From Paragorgia papillata (taxonomy: Eukaryota; Cnidaria; Anthozoa; Scleralcyonacea; Coralliidae), in contig JAWNZC010000235.1 in the NCBI GenBank assembly GCA_035771165.1, positions 924,001 through 988,000 of the forward strand: DNA of 64,000 nt, in the 5' to 3' direction. Every line of letters starts with the position of its first letter. The stretch's first letter is position 1. The notes under the pieces are model-generated. The model made no database searches and had not been told where the DNA came from. It saw nothing but the letters and a program-made list of their open reading frames with translations. The translations under genes were made by a program, and so were the position numbers. Shown here one piece after another: positions 43,757 to 54,917 of this stretch.

Positions 43757-43999
43757 GACTGAGCGAACGAATGAATGAATGAATGAATGAATGAATGAAC
43801 GAATCAATCAGTGAATGAATGAATGAATGAATGAATGAATGAATGAATGAATGAATGAATGAATGAATGAATGAATGAATGAATGAATGAATGAATGAAT
43901 GAATGAATGAATGAATGAATGAATGAATGATTGAATGAATGAATGAATGAATGAATGAATGAATGAATGAATGAATGAATGAATGAATGAATGAATGAA

Positions 44000-44058
<59 letters not shown>

Positions 44059-44069
44059 AAGAATGAATG
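43757..44069 (+). repeat. (GAAT)n then (AAAT)n microsatellite
   Basis: About 60 GAAT units with few interruptions run to 44000, then about 15 AAAT units. The orthologous array in copy 2 (39786-39860) is only about 75 bp. Confidence 0.95.
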
Positions 44070-44960
44070 AATACCTTGGGTCGTTTCTTTGCCTAATTGT
44101 ATTGATTATAGAAAGAATGTTTTTATTCAGTCTATGCGGACATTTTCGAGATTTGATTTTGAAACGTCAGTTATTTCGTTGTCAAACTATTCTCAGCATT
44201 TTACCACTCTTTCGCTTTACTGCAGGAATAGCGATAGGGTAATTTAGGGTCAGAATTTTCCCGACTCCATGTGAACGCTTCTATCAAAGTTATTTCGGAG
44301 GACCCTTTGACTCGAGGCCCCGAGGTATCCCTACCCTGCAAGATAACTCGGTCTAATGTGCACAAGCCTTTAGCGAGGAAACTAAACAAAGATGTTTGTG
44401 AATGTTGCGGTGTTGTCACTCACTTTGCAAGTGTAAACATTGAATATTAAAATGCTTAAAACACTCTTTGTTCGTGTGTTAAGTATACGACAATGGCCGA
44501 GCTGCGAGGTCTTCTTAGAAATAATGACCGAATGCGTATCCGATTTAATGCGTTTTAGAACAGCAGGTCATTATTGTGGTCATTGAGGCGGAATAGGAGG
44601 TTATTATTAAGCAATAATAACCTCAAGACCACAATAATGACCTGTTTGGTTTCAGTGAGTGTCTATTGAAGTCGCTTATTGAAAATAGCCACCCGTTTAA
44701 AACAATGAAAAAATGCATTAACTTGTGTTAAACGCTGCAGGCGGACTCGCGACTGCTCTGAGTGCTTTTAGTTCTTAAACATAAACACAATAATGGACAC
44801 ATGTTTATTTGAAACGAGTATGTTTCAGGGTTCTCTCTTTGACGAGTAAAATTGTGTCGCGTTAGAAAGAGTAAAACAATAAAAGCGCAGTTTTGGCCAG
44901 TTCAGGCAGGAATGGATTAATGACTTGTTAACTCATTGCTACCTACAATCCTAGACAAAA
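44070..44960 (+). repeat. Receptor downstream block, copy 3
   Basis: It is the same order as 39857-40160 and 40560-41160: GAAACGTCAG block, MITE remnant, hairpin (44563-44645), and GACGAGTAAAATTGTGTCGC. No ORF is present. Confidence 0.8.
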
Positions 44961-45611
44961 CACACGTGGACAAAGCGCGCGCTTTTTGTATTATTATTAA
45001 GAATTTTAATTGGAACCAAAATTATACGGTCTACCCCCCTCCCCCAGTCAATGTTGGTGATTGTTGATGCGCAAAATCATCAGCCTTTTTTGGCTAGTCA
45101 TGGAATAATACAACATTGATGTTGGGGAAGGGGAAGGAACGTTTTATTTAGCTACAAGTTTAAAAAAAAGAAAGAAAGTAAATAATTAACGTTGAAAAAT
45201 TTGCATTGTCCACACAATTTTGTCCAGGATTGTAGGCTGCAACATAGAAGCACATCGCTGTACTTGACCACACTGACGATTTATTCATAGTTTGTTGACC
45301 TTTATATATGCGATGCTCTAATTTATGCAGTGTGAATAGCCGCATAAGCTGGACAGCCGAAGTAAGCTGTCGATGCAATCAAAACATGAAATTCGAAACA
45401 CGCGTTGCTGCATGGCCCCACCGCATTCTGTTCGCTGGTCTTTTGTTTATGAAAGTAAAACAAGGCCACACGAAATTGTTTAATATTGAGATAGGACTTA
45501 TGAAAAGGATTGTAATTTAAACTCGATCGCGATGGGAAGAATATCTGACCTTTAACTTCACTTTTAACCTTTTCAGTACCAAGCACGTATTTTAGTATTT
45601 TACGCCAGAGT

Positions 45612-45649
<38 letters not shown>

Positions 45650-45819
45650 TTGGTACTCTAAGGGTTAACCTATCTCTGTCCAATTTCAGGATCACAGGTA
45701 CATGACTAACTATATTAAGTCTTTGTACATGACTAACTATACTCAGCACTATACCCTAACGCCTTAGCCTGCGTGCATACTTCACCCGTGTGAGTGGCTC
45801 CTCACACTCAATAACTCTG
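44961..45819. other. No gene; GAGTAAAAT-type motif
   Basis: Positions 45595-45660 carry AACGCCAGACGATTTTACTC and a second half with AGTATTTTACTCTG, the complement of the dispersed motif. Several short frames show no domain. Confidence 0.45.
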
Positions 45820-46600
45820 CCCAACTCTGACGCCTCTTTTTTTGTTTTATTATATTGAGCTTGACAGAAAACCGAGGCCGCTTAACAGTTGTGTAAGCTG
45901 GGATCGCGGCGCTTCTCTTAACAGTTGGTAATATATGCGTATATATGCAAATTACAGCGCGCGGTAATTTGAAACTCGAAACAGCTGTGGGCTTCTGTGC
46001 CACGTGAATGGCGCGTGACGCTCACTGAAAGCTGAGACGACTAAACACGCAGTGCTGCGTGCTGTGTCGTGTAAATTGAGCTCGAACAAATTGACGTTGG
46101 CGGAACACCCGCGGTGTGATAAAACACGCGAAGGAGAAGAGGAGAAGTCCTCTCTTCTCTTGTTTCTCTCTCGCGTGTTTTCCAGCTCTGCGTCACTGAC
46201 TGCGTGTTTAGTCGTCTCAGCTTTCAGTGAGCGTCACGCGCCATTCACGTGGCACAGAAGCCCACAGCTGTGATAAAACACGCGAAGGAGAAGAGGAGAA
46301 GTCCTCTCTTCTCTTGTTTCTCTCTCGCGTGTTTTAATTTCCAGCTCTGCGTCACTGACTGCGTGTTTAGTCGTCTCAGCTTTCAGTGAGCGTCACGCGC
46401 CATTCACGTGGCATAGAAGCCCACAGCTGTTTCGAGTTTCAAATTACCGCGCGCTGTAATTTGCATATAATTATATGCATATATTACCAACCTAACTGTT
46501 AAGAGAAGCGCCGCGATCCCAGCTTACACAACTGTTAAGCGGCCTCGGTTTTCAGTCAAGCTCAATATAATAATACAAAAAAAGAGGCGTCAGAGTTGGG
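45820..46600. mobile_element. Foldback element with internal tandem duplication, 781 bp
   Basis: CCCAACTCTGACGCCTC and its complement end two arms of about 235 bp. The centre has a unit of about 155 bp repeated in tandem (46115 and 46270 starts), each with the hairpin-forming AAAACACGCGAAGGAG ... CTCGCGTGTTTT. No coding is seen. Confidence 0.85.
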
Positions 46601-46609
46601 CTCCCTGTG

Positions 46610-46885
<276 letters not shown>

Positions 46886-47077
46886 TAGAATACAGGCGTA
46901 AGTATTCCTTTTTCATTTTTGCCTTCTTTTGTCAACAGATGGTTTTATGTTTGTTTTTGTTTTTGCAAAACAATTTTAGTTCAACTAGTTATTGTTGAAA
47001 GGACTCTTTTAGGGAAGCGTCCACCTAAATGCAAATTGAACACCTTGAGAGCAAGGGGGCCGCGGTTCTGTATCATA

Positions 47078-47176
47078 CACGAGAAGGAGTGTTTGATCTG
47101 ATATCAAACACGGAGAAGTGTGTTGAAAAACCGAGTGTTTTTTAACACACCTTCAACTTTCGAGTGTTTGATATAG
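47078..47176. repeat. Hairpin upstream of the secreted peptide gene
   Basis: GAGTGTTTGAT occurs as inverted and direct copies, and GTGTGTTGAAAAA pairs with TTTTTAACACAC. It lies about 145 bp before the TATA box. Confidence 0.6.
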
Positions 47177-47318
47177 CTTCTCAAATAAATCAGTATTTTA
47201 AGAGAAATTTGAGGTAAAAGTTGGCTTAATTTATACAAGTGTTTGATCACGTATCCAAACTCCACTACTATTTCCTTTGTTTTTATCTTATAAATTATTA
47301 ATAAGCCTTTGAGGACAC

Positions 47319-47327
47319 TATATAAAA
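47319..47327 (+). promoter_or_regulatory. TATA box
   Basis: TATATAAAA lies 92 bp before the ATG at 47411. That places transcription start near 47350 and leaves a 5' leader of about 60 bases. Confidence 0.7.
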
Positions 47328-47410
47328 AGCCCGCGTGCATCATTTGAGATCACATTCAACAGCACTTGAAGTCAGATTGAGTATCGTTCGACACTTTGCT
47401 GGTAATCAAA

Positions 47411-47782
47411 ATGTTGAAGGTAACATTTCTGTCCGTTATGGTCCTGTTGGTTGCAATTCACGCTCTTCAGTCCACAGCTTCGTCACTGGCGTTCCGCAAG
47501 GCTCTGGATGATGATGATGGCGACGAACATGGCTTGCTGAAACGTTTGCTGACGAAAACTCGACGCGAATTGGCTAAAGAGCGTGATGAAAGTGTCTCGA
47601 GAAACGAATACAAGTTTCTGAAGGAAGACCCAGATGACTACTTGTCGGAAAACGGGGAGAAGAATGATGACGATAAAGAAAAGAGAATTATTAGATGTAA
47701 TGCCCATTTATATCCACATGGTTTTCGTTGCTGTAAAAACCCAGGTTGTGAGGAGGACCCAACCACGTCGTCTACAGGATAG
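47411..47782 (+). CDS. Secreted cysteine-rich peptide precursor
   Basis: The ATG at 47411 has AAA before it. The 123-residue precursor opens with a signal peptide (MLKVTFLSVMVLLVAIHAL, cleavage near residue 24-26), followed by a very charged propeptide with DDDDGDE and KTRREL stretches and several dibasic sites. A final Lys-Arg, about residue 92, would release a 31-residue peptide. That peptide has four Cys spaced C-x10-CC-x4-C, giving two disulfides, and an acidic Ser/Thr tail. The architecture is that of secreted toxins, defence peptides or neuropeptides; which of these is open, and I do not recognise the family. It is a single exon with TATA box and poly(A) signal and looks functional. Confidence 0.85.
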   Translation: MLKVTFLSVMVLLVAIHALQSTASSLAFRKALDDDDGDEHGLLKRLLTKTRRELAKERDESVSRNEYKFLKEDPDDYLSENGEKNDDDKEKRIIRCNAHLYPHGFRCCKNPGCEEDPTTSSTG

Positions 47783-47894
47783 CTGTACTTCCTTATACTA
47801 CCAAGTACTTTTCTTTCCATGCGACGTATCGCAGGTTTTTAGAAGAAGATTTTGTGATTAGAATAGTCGAATAGAGTAAACACAAAAGGGTTAA

Positions 47895-47900
47895 AATAAA
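47895..47900 (+). terminator. Poly(A) signal AATAAA of the peptide gene
   Basis: It lies 113 bp after the stop codon at 47782 and is the first AATAAA downstream. Confidence 0.7.
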
Positions 47901-49687
47901 CGCATTCCTATCAACAAACCGACTTTGTTTTCTTTTTTATCGGGTTTGATAAATAAGTTAAAAGCTAAAACGCGTGCAGTATTTTGTGAGTTCATTTTCC
48001 ATATAAACATCCCGGTTCAATATAAATAATAAAGCGGATAACTGAATACGATCAAACTTCTAACCCTAATGTCAGTTAATCTTAATAAACCCTACATAGC
48101 AATAATGTTTTTTACGTTCTAATTCACTGCGTTCAAACGAACGTAAAATATTTTCATCTTTTAATCTTTTATTCTGATAGAATATAACAGTCTACAACAA
48201 GTTGATGGTTGGGTTCACTTGCAGATCCCCCGAAAGTTTATTAAATTTATTTTTTTTACAATTACAAATTCCTGTTACATACTATAATTCTTATTTATTT
48301 ATTTTCTGGAAATACATGAACGCAACAACCCCTCGCCCGCTTTTACATGCTTTTCTGAAAGACCCCCCACGCACCCACCCACCCATCCCCTGATTAAGAT
48401 AAGCACTCCTGATATACAGCCAATATAAAAACAAACAGATATAAAAACAAATGATATTAAATACTTGGGATAATTATAGAATTTATGGATAGGATGATAA
48501 AACTGATTTAAATAATTTAATGAAAGTTGAACATATCAAAACAAATTTTAGATTTCATTATTAAATTCTGGTTGTAAAAATTATATTGTTTTTAGGAAGT
48601 TTCAAAAGGGATTATTCTTAGCCAGCTTTAATGGCTTCCCTATACGCATACATGTTTTGCAAAGGCAGAATTAATAAAAGTCAACAGCTCAAAAATTACA
48701 TTTATAATAGAGTCCGAGAAAAAAACCATTTCAGTAGAATCGGATTCTAGAAAGAAGTATTAAACAGACAACATTTCAGTCGAAAATTTGGAAATACAAC
48801 CAAAAAAATCGCCAAAGCCCATGAGTATTTTATGATAATATAAAATGCATGCAATGCCAATGAAAAACATCACGTCTACATATAAGCCAATAAGTCTATA
48901 TAGTGTTTTAAGTTAGCTTTAGTTAAGCTGATTTATGGTTTGGACGAGCAAAGGGAAAGCACAAAAACGTGAAGCTGTATATTGTTTAGGTTAAGCGAAA
49001 ACTTGAAAACAACAAGAATCCTACCGTTAACTTTAAAATGATTTGACCACGGAGTGACTACAAACGGCATTTGGTTTCTTGGTTTCTCTTCAAGATATAA
49101 AATAAACGGGTTGTTTGTATCCTTCTTTTCTTCGTGCTCCATTTCGTTTCGTTTAAATAAACGAAAGCAAAATACTATTTGTTTGTGAGTTTATACTTTA
49201 TAGTTTTCTTTGTCGCTAGTCGCCAGTATCCAACAATTCTTACCGCGTGACACCCTACCAAGGACTAAATATATAAATATTCAAATCACTCAAAATCCCC
49301 TCCTGATTTTATACACGCGTGTAAAATGATTCCACGCGTGTCGAGATTAGCACCGGTACCCTCACCGGGCTCCGGGCCTTCGGCCCTATACGCCCGGGCT
49401 CGGGGATTACAGTTTTATTAAATACATTCACACCACATACGTTTATATTTGTAGTAGTGACTAGCTTATTGCACATTTACATTTTTGACACTGTATATAT
49501 ATAGCTTATCAATACTGTTCTAAAGTCCTAGGTAGTCTGAAACTTCCAGTCGTTTTGTTAAGCTCTCCTGAATATACATGTCTTTTGCTACATCTGTCAG
49601 TTTCCATCGGCCATGCAGTTTAAGAATTCTTTCTCGCACCGTGTTATTGCTATTCTGCACAACTGTCGTAATACCGCCCGATCTTAA
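47901..49687. other. Long stretch without a recognisable gene
   Basis: The stretch is AT-rich with several short frames lacking domains. A GC-rich patch lies at 49350-49410 (CCGGGCTCCGGGCC). No inverted terminal repeats were found by eye. Confidence 0.5.
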
Positions 49688-49837
49688 GCTGAATTTCCAC
49701 TATAGGCGTAAAATGTCTCGCGCTCGACATTTTTCTTTTGTCTTGTGAATTTTCATGTGGAACGAAGTAGAAAACTGTTCAATTTGTACAATAGAAAAGT
49801 CGAGCGCGCGATATTTTGCGCCTAGTGGAAATCCAGC
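49688..49837. mobile_element. TTAA MITE, 150 bp
   Basis: TTAA lies on both sides (49684-49687 and 49838-49841). The ends GCTGAATTTCCACTATAGGCG and complement have few mismatches. The terminal design resembles 20081-20249. Confidence 0.85.
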
Positions 49838-49841
49838 TTAA

Positions 49842-51500
49842 AACTTAGACTTTCTCAAAGTCCTTTTCAAACATTTTTGACCTTTCGACATTTTTGACCT
49901 TTCGGTTCCTCGTTGAAAAGGACTTTTCCCACCTGCAGCGCGCCAAAATTCACCGGTGAATTTTTCGACCGGTGACGTAATTCGGGAAGTAATTATATTC
50001 AGGCTAAATTGCTATACAAGTGCTATCGTTGGAAGTTGGAGTTAAACAGACTCTTGAAAACGTTTTAGTAGTGGTAGAACCACTTTCCATTGCATGTACG
50101 ACAACCCGAAACACGTCAGAACAGGGCGATGTACATTTCAGCTATTTCCCGCCAGAATATTTAATTAGATTCAAAAACCTGCAAGCGAAACAAGTCCGCC
50201 TCTTTCCTCCCGCTTTTCCGCTCTCCCGCCTTTCCGCTCGCCCGCAAAAACTAGGGCTAAGAGGCGGACTTGCTGCAAGTCTACTTAAAACTATGCAATC
50301 CGTAATCCTTCGCCTGATATCCTAGTTGTGCTAGAGTTTGTTTAAATATTTCTCTATATACCTCTAGTATAGGAAAGCGCGCCTTTCCTCAATGAATATG
50401 TAGAAGTTCTCTTATGAAAAACTAACGGTCGAAAAAGTGGTACCTGACTATTGAATTCGATGTTTGCAGCGCTCATATAACTTATTAGTATTATTATTAG
50501 TAGTATTATTAGTATTACTCATGGGCAGTGTTCAGTACCTGTCTTGCGGATATAAACGAAGTTACCCTGTCTGTAAATATCGGTTTTGCTCTTTGGTACG
50601 AATATTTTAATGTACTCCTCGAAAAATTCTACATGATTGGGTTGAATACCTGCTAACTCTTTATACCGAAAAAAATCCAGCAAACCCTAGGGTGAACAAG
50701 GCAGCGATTCTTAAATCTTTTGCATTGTTTTTGTCCTGGCCAAATCGATCGATAATAACTACTTATTGACCGAGCGTGAGGTCTGTACTAGTGAAATATC
50801 GGACCGATGTTTTTTTAGTACGGACCGAGACGAGCGCAGCGAGTTGAGGTCTGTGCAAAAAAACAGAGGTCCGATATTTCACTACTACAGACCAAACAAG
50901 CGAGGTCAATAAGTAGTTTATTATATGGCCATAAATGTTGTGAACGTTCTGTGAAACTGACTCGACCCATCTTTCTTGCGAACTAAACGAAAATGGCAGA
51001 CATTTTCCCATTTTTAAAGTACTTTCCGTTGAGTTAGAATCGTGAAATGTCGACCCAAAATAGTATTTTTCAATTGCTTTTGTTTGACATATTGCTCAAG
51101 ATCGTACGTTAAGTAGTTGAATAAGAAATCATCTGAAATTCTAATACTTGTGAGAAGTAAATGTTATATTATTACGAACAATGTTATGAACGTTTTGAAT
51201 ATTTAAAAAACTTTCACAAAACGTGGAAACTCGAACTATACATCAAATGAAAGCTTATAAAATTTCTAACGACATACCTGCACGATATATTTCAACAATG
51301 AGTAGTTCTGAAATTATAATCCATCTTGTTGCATATACTGTCATGACTGCCATTTTGTTTATAAAACTTAAGTTACCGTCCCGAACGGCAGATTCCGCTC
51401 TGAGCGGGCGGATACGGGAAATATCCGACCGCTTATGAACCAACCAAATTACAGGATTTCCGTATTCGGACCTCTCAGCGCTGCTGCCATATAATAATCT
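49842..51500. other. No gene; two inverted-repeat elements
   Basis: Positions 50188-50283 have AAGTCCGCCTC paired with GAGGCGGACTT. Positions 50753-50925 form a MITE of about 170 bp with ends ACTACTTATTGACC / GGTCAATAAGTAGT and an inner pair GTGAAATATCGGACC. Frames in between show no domain. Confidence 0.55.
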
Positions 51501-51512
51501 CTCTTACCACTT

Positions 51513-51914
51513 CGGATGACAAAAGTTTCTTCTTTAGTATAGGTTTACCCTTGCTTCTTTTTGCAGATTCTATAATATTCTTGCAGAAAGGGTGTCTAAG
51601 GGGTTAGGACTCGTGTTCGGTATAAATGAATGCAACCATTTATAATTGCTGCACTAGCAATATTAAGTGAGGAGCTCGAATTTCCATTATTGCTTGTTAA
51701 TGAAAATAAATATAGAGCTACTACCGACACGTGGAAAGGCAGTCGCAGCGGGACATCGTTATATTTACACCACTCGAAAAACTTACGTATACTCCTTAGA
51801 TATGCTTTGGCAGTCGATTCGGCTTTAGATTTCAATAGGACCTCAAGAAAGCCTTCTAAATTTCCTTTTATAATTTCCGGAGCATCCTCCCAACACTTGC
51901 TTGAACGAATGACC
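51513..51914 (-). pseudogene. Internal exon of a tyrosine recombinase (core-binding domain)
   Basis: On the minus strand an acceptor TTCCTTGCAG precedes VIRSSKCWEDAPEIIKG, then SKAESTAKAYLRSIRKFFEW and HVSVVALYLFSLTS, the helical SAM-like core-binding domain of phage-integrase-type proteins. After a frameshift near 51605 it continues HPFCKNIIESAKR and ends at a donor GTAAGAGA (about 51512). The catalytic exon is not in the window. It is likely part of a mobile element. It is a different family from 54918-56156. Confidence 0.75.
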
Positions 51915-52035
51915 TGCAAGGAAGGGACTGGAGTGGACTAGAAGTTACTATCGCAAGTGAAGTGCTGCCTCAAATGGGACAAAAACCTTTAGCCTACTCC
52001 ACAGGCCAATATGTGCAGTCTGTGGCCAATGTGAC

Positions 52036-52330
52036 ACCCACCTTGCCCACTCCACCCCAAGATTTCCCACTACATGTGAGATTGCCCACTCCACCCAAGA
52101 TTGCCCACTCCACCCAAGTTTTTCCACTCCACCCAAGTTTGCCCACTCCACCCAAGGTTTCCCACTCCACCCGAGGTTGCCTACCCCACCCAAGATTGCC
52201 GGCCCACTCCACCCACGATTGCCCACTCCACCCAAGATTGCCCACTCTACCCGAGTTTGCCCACTGCACATGAGTTTGCCCACTCCACCCAAGGTTGCCC
52301 ACTCCACCCAAGTTTGCCCACTCCACCCAA
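52036..52330 (+). repeat. Minisatellite, about 18-19-bp unit
   Basis: About 15 units of CCCACTCCACCCAAGRTTG, with variants such as CTGCACATGAGTTTG at 52075 and 52265. Pro/His/Ser or Trp/Gly frames here are repeat artefacts. Confidence 0.95.
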
Positions 52331-52894
52331 AAAGAGCCCAGCCCAGAGTTTCCTGTGATGGAGGCTGGAAAGTCCAAAAATTTAATATTAATTACAATAG
52401 ACAGAGTATTTACACATTACTACAAGTTACTATAACTTATCGCTTGACATGATATGGCAAGGGTTTTGACAGGACATGCACATAATTACTATACAAATAT
52501 TAAATAATCATGCCTCTTGCTCTGCTGTCAGTGCAATCCCAAGTGCTTAATATGTTTTGACAAATCTAGAGTTTTAATAAAATTATGCAGCAATGTACCA
52601 TTGAGCCCATCAGATTATTTTGCAGAATTTGTTTAAGTAAAAATACGCACACACAGATAGTAGCGTAATGAACCCACACCAACATATTGGCATTATACAC
52701 CTAAAAATAAAAGAAAACCGTGAAATATCCTACCAAGAAACACAGTTGTCAGTTGTAGGAACTAATATCTTACCTAGGCGACAAGATAAATCGATACTCT
52801 CCTCACCGAAATTGTAAAACAGTTCACAAGTGTCATTCAGAGGTTTACTAGAGAAGAAGAACAATAGAACATTCAACCAGCTCGGCTTGACTCA
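52331..52894. other. No gene seen
   Basis: AT-rich sequence without open frames of note or obvious repeats. Confidence 0.5.
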
Positions 52895-53764
52895 TTCACG
52901 GTGGTCAGAAATAATTTTTTTTCACCCACTTGGCTCACCAAGGTATTTAGAATATCCAGAATGAAACGAAACTGCGCATGATCATAGCTTAGGCAAATCT
53001 ATATTTTGTGGTCTTGATATCACACTTGTCGTTGACCGTGTGACGTCACTAATGACGTTCAAACTTGGCGCCAAAATTTAGAATTTAGAAATTGATTTTA
53101 AGAACTGTATGAAAATTTCTCTAATTAATACGAAGATTTCGAGCGAAAACCCTACGAAAATCCAATAAAACCAAGTAGAGTTATGGCTGATTTTATAATT
53201 TAAATTTCCCGCGAAATGTAAAAGAATGTAAAGAATTCGCCATATATGGTCAAACTTTAGGGGTATTTAAACTCGAAAACTATAAACCAAATCGGAAATA
53301 AACAAACTGCATCATAGATAAACACAAATTTGTAGTTTTTTGAATTTGCACTTTGTTAATTTCCGATTTGGTTTATAGTTTTCGAGTTTAAATACCCCTA
53401 AAGTTTGACCATATATGGCGAATTCTTTACATTCTTTTACATTTCGCGGGAAATTTAAATTATAAAATCAGCCATAACTCTACTTCGTTTTATTGGATTT
53501 TCGTAGGGTTTTCGCTGGAAATCTTCGTATTAATTAGAGAACATTTTTATACAGTTCTTAAAATCAATTTCTAAATTCTAAATTTTGGCGCCAAGTTTGA
53601 ACGTCATTAGTGACGTCACACGGTCAACGACAAGTGTGAAATCAAGACCACAAAATGTAGATTTGCCTAAGCTATGATCATACGCAGTTTCGTTTCATTC
53701 TGGATATTCTAAATACCTTGGTGAGCCAAGTGGGAGAAAAAAAATAATTTCTGACCACCGTGAT
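52895..53764. mobile_element. Near-perfect palindrome, about 870 bp
   Basis: The arms 52895-53310 and 53345-53764 are almost exact inverted copies, separated by about 35 bp. They begin CACGGTGGTCAGAAATAAT and include GTTGACCGTGTGACGTCACT with a CRE-like TGACGTCA. ATT occurs on both sides as a possible short duplication. No ORF is present. Confidence 0.85.
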
Positions 53765-53924
53765 TGCATTGCCAATTCAGAAAATCGGCGATCCGTCGGG
53801 TGTTGACAAAAGGGACCTTAAAAGATGCTGCGACGGCATCCTCCAAATAAAAAATTCTAGTTGTGAAACAAAGAGAATGAATAATTTGTAATCCCAAGAG
53901 TAATCTCAACACCGTCCTCGTTAA

Positions 53925-54401
53925 AGTGTTTATGAAACGAAAATTAAGTTTGTCTTATTTGAAAGAACTTTTGAAATGACAAAGTAAGATCTTTTGCTGT
54001 TTTTTGTTTCCTTGCTTCGTTTATGAGATATTTCAGTTTGTTTTATATGTGAAACTAACCAGTGACATCACAAGGTGCATAATGACTTACTGGGAAAGGT
54101 TATATATCTTTTCTGTTATCAAACGGAATCACTTCAAAGCAATTATGTGTGCGTTTTTCCCTTACAACAACAGAAATATACATTTTCAACTGATTCCGTT
54201 TAGTAATAGCAAAGATATATAACCTTTCCCAGTAAGTCATTATGCACGTTGTGATGTCACTGGTTAGTTTCACATATAAAACAAACTGAAATATCTCATA
54301 AACGAAGCAAGGAAACAAAAAACAGCAAAAGATCTTACTTTGTCATTTCAAAAGTTCTTTCAAATAAGACAATTAAACTTAATTTTCGTTTCATAAACAC
54401 T
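53925..54401. mobile_element. TTAA foldback F1, 477 bp
   Basis: TTAA lies on both sides (53921-53924 and 54402-54405). The arms start AGTGTTTATGAAACGAAAA. Inner landmarks CCTTGCTTCGTTT, GAGATATTTCAG and GTGCATAATGA are shared with F2 (57369) and F4 (60690). Confidence 0.9.
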
Positions 54402-54429
54402 TTAATCTTTGTACAACGCCACTTATTAA

Positions 54430-54835
54430 AGGGGCGATTACACCGGTTAACCGGGCTAGCCCGCTTTATATATCAAACGTATGTTGTTTTAACATTTCGA
54501 TTACATGACAAGCGGGCTAGCCCGGTTTGCCGGGATACCGGTTGTCGCAACCGGGCTAGCCCGGTTAACCGGGATGAAAATCATGTAATCGTTTTCATCC
54601 CGGCAAACCGGGCTGAAAAACTATTGAACTCGCTTCGATACGCGTCCGTTTGCTTGACTGTATGAATAAATAGTGCTGAAAGGAACTGAAATAGAACATC
54701 AAAACGTTGTTTGTGTTTCGTGATCAAAGCGAAGATTTAATAAATTAATTAGTCTTCGCGAAGACGATTTCGTGGATTATAACAATCTTTTTATTAAGGA
54801 TGGGCTTACAAAATAAATAATAGACTATAATTATA
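54430..54835. mobile_element. Truncated MITE of the CCGGG-palindrome family
   Basis: It starts GGCGATTACACCGG and matches 20612-21040 through ATGGGCTTACAAAATAAATAA. It stops before the right inverted end and abuts the recombinase exon region. Confidence 0.8.
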
Positions 54836-54917
54836 TATGTATAGGATAAATACCGAGAACGGAGGCTTTTAAGCCAGATCTCAGGAATATAGCTGTCTCC
54901 GATTAGCCAAACTTGAC

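Noticed and set aside
47396..47410. Upstream start for the secreted peptide
   Set aside because: It is a TTG codon; the ATG at 47411 begins a standard signal peptide.
51948..52452. Pro/His/Ser and Trp/Gly frames
   Set aside because: They follow an 18-19-bp minisatellite unit, not protein conservation.
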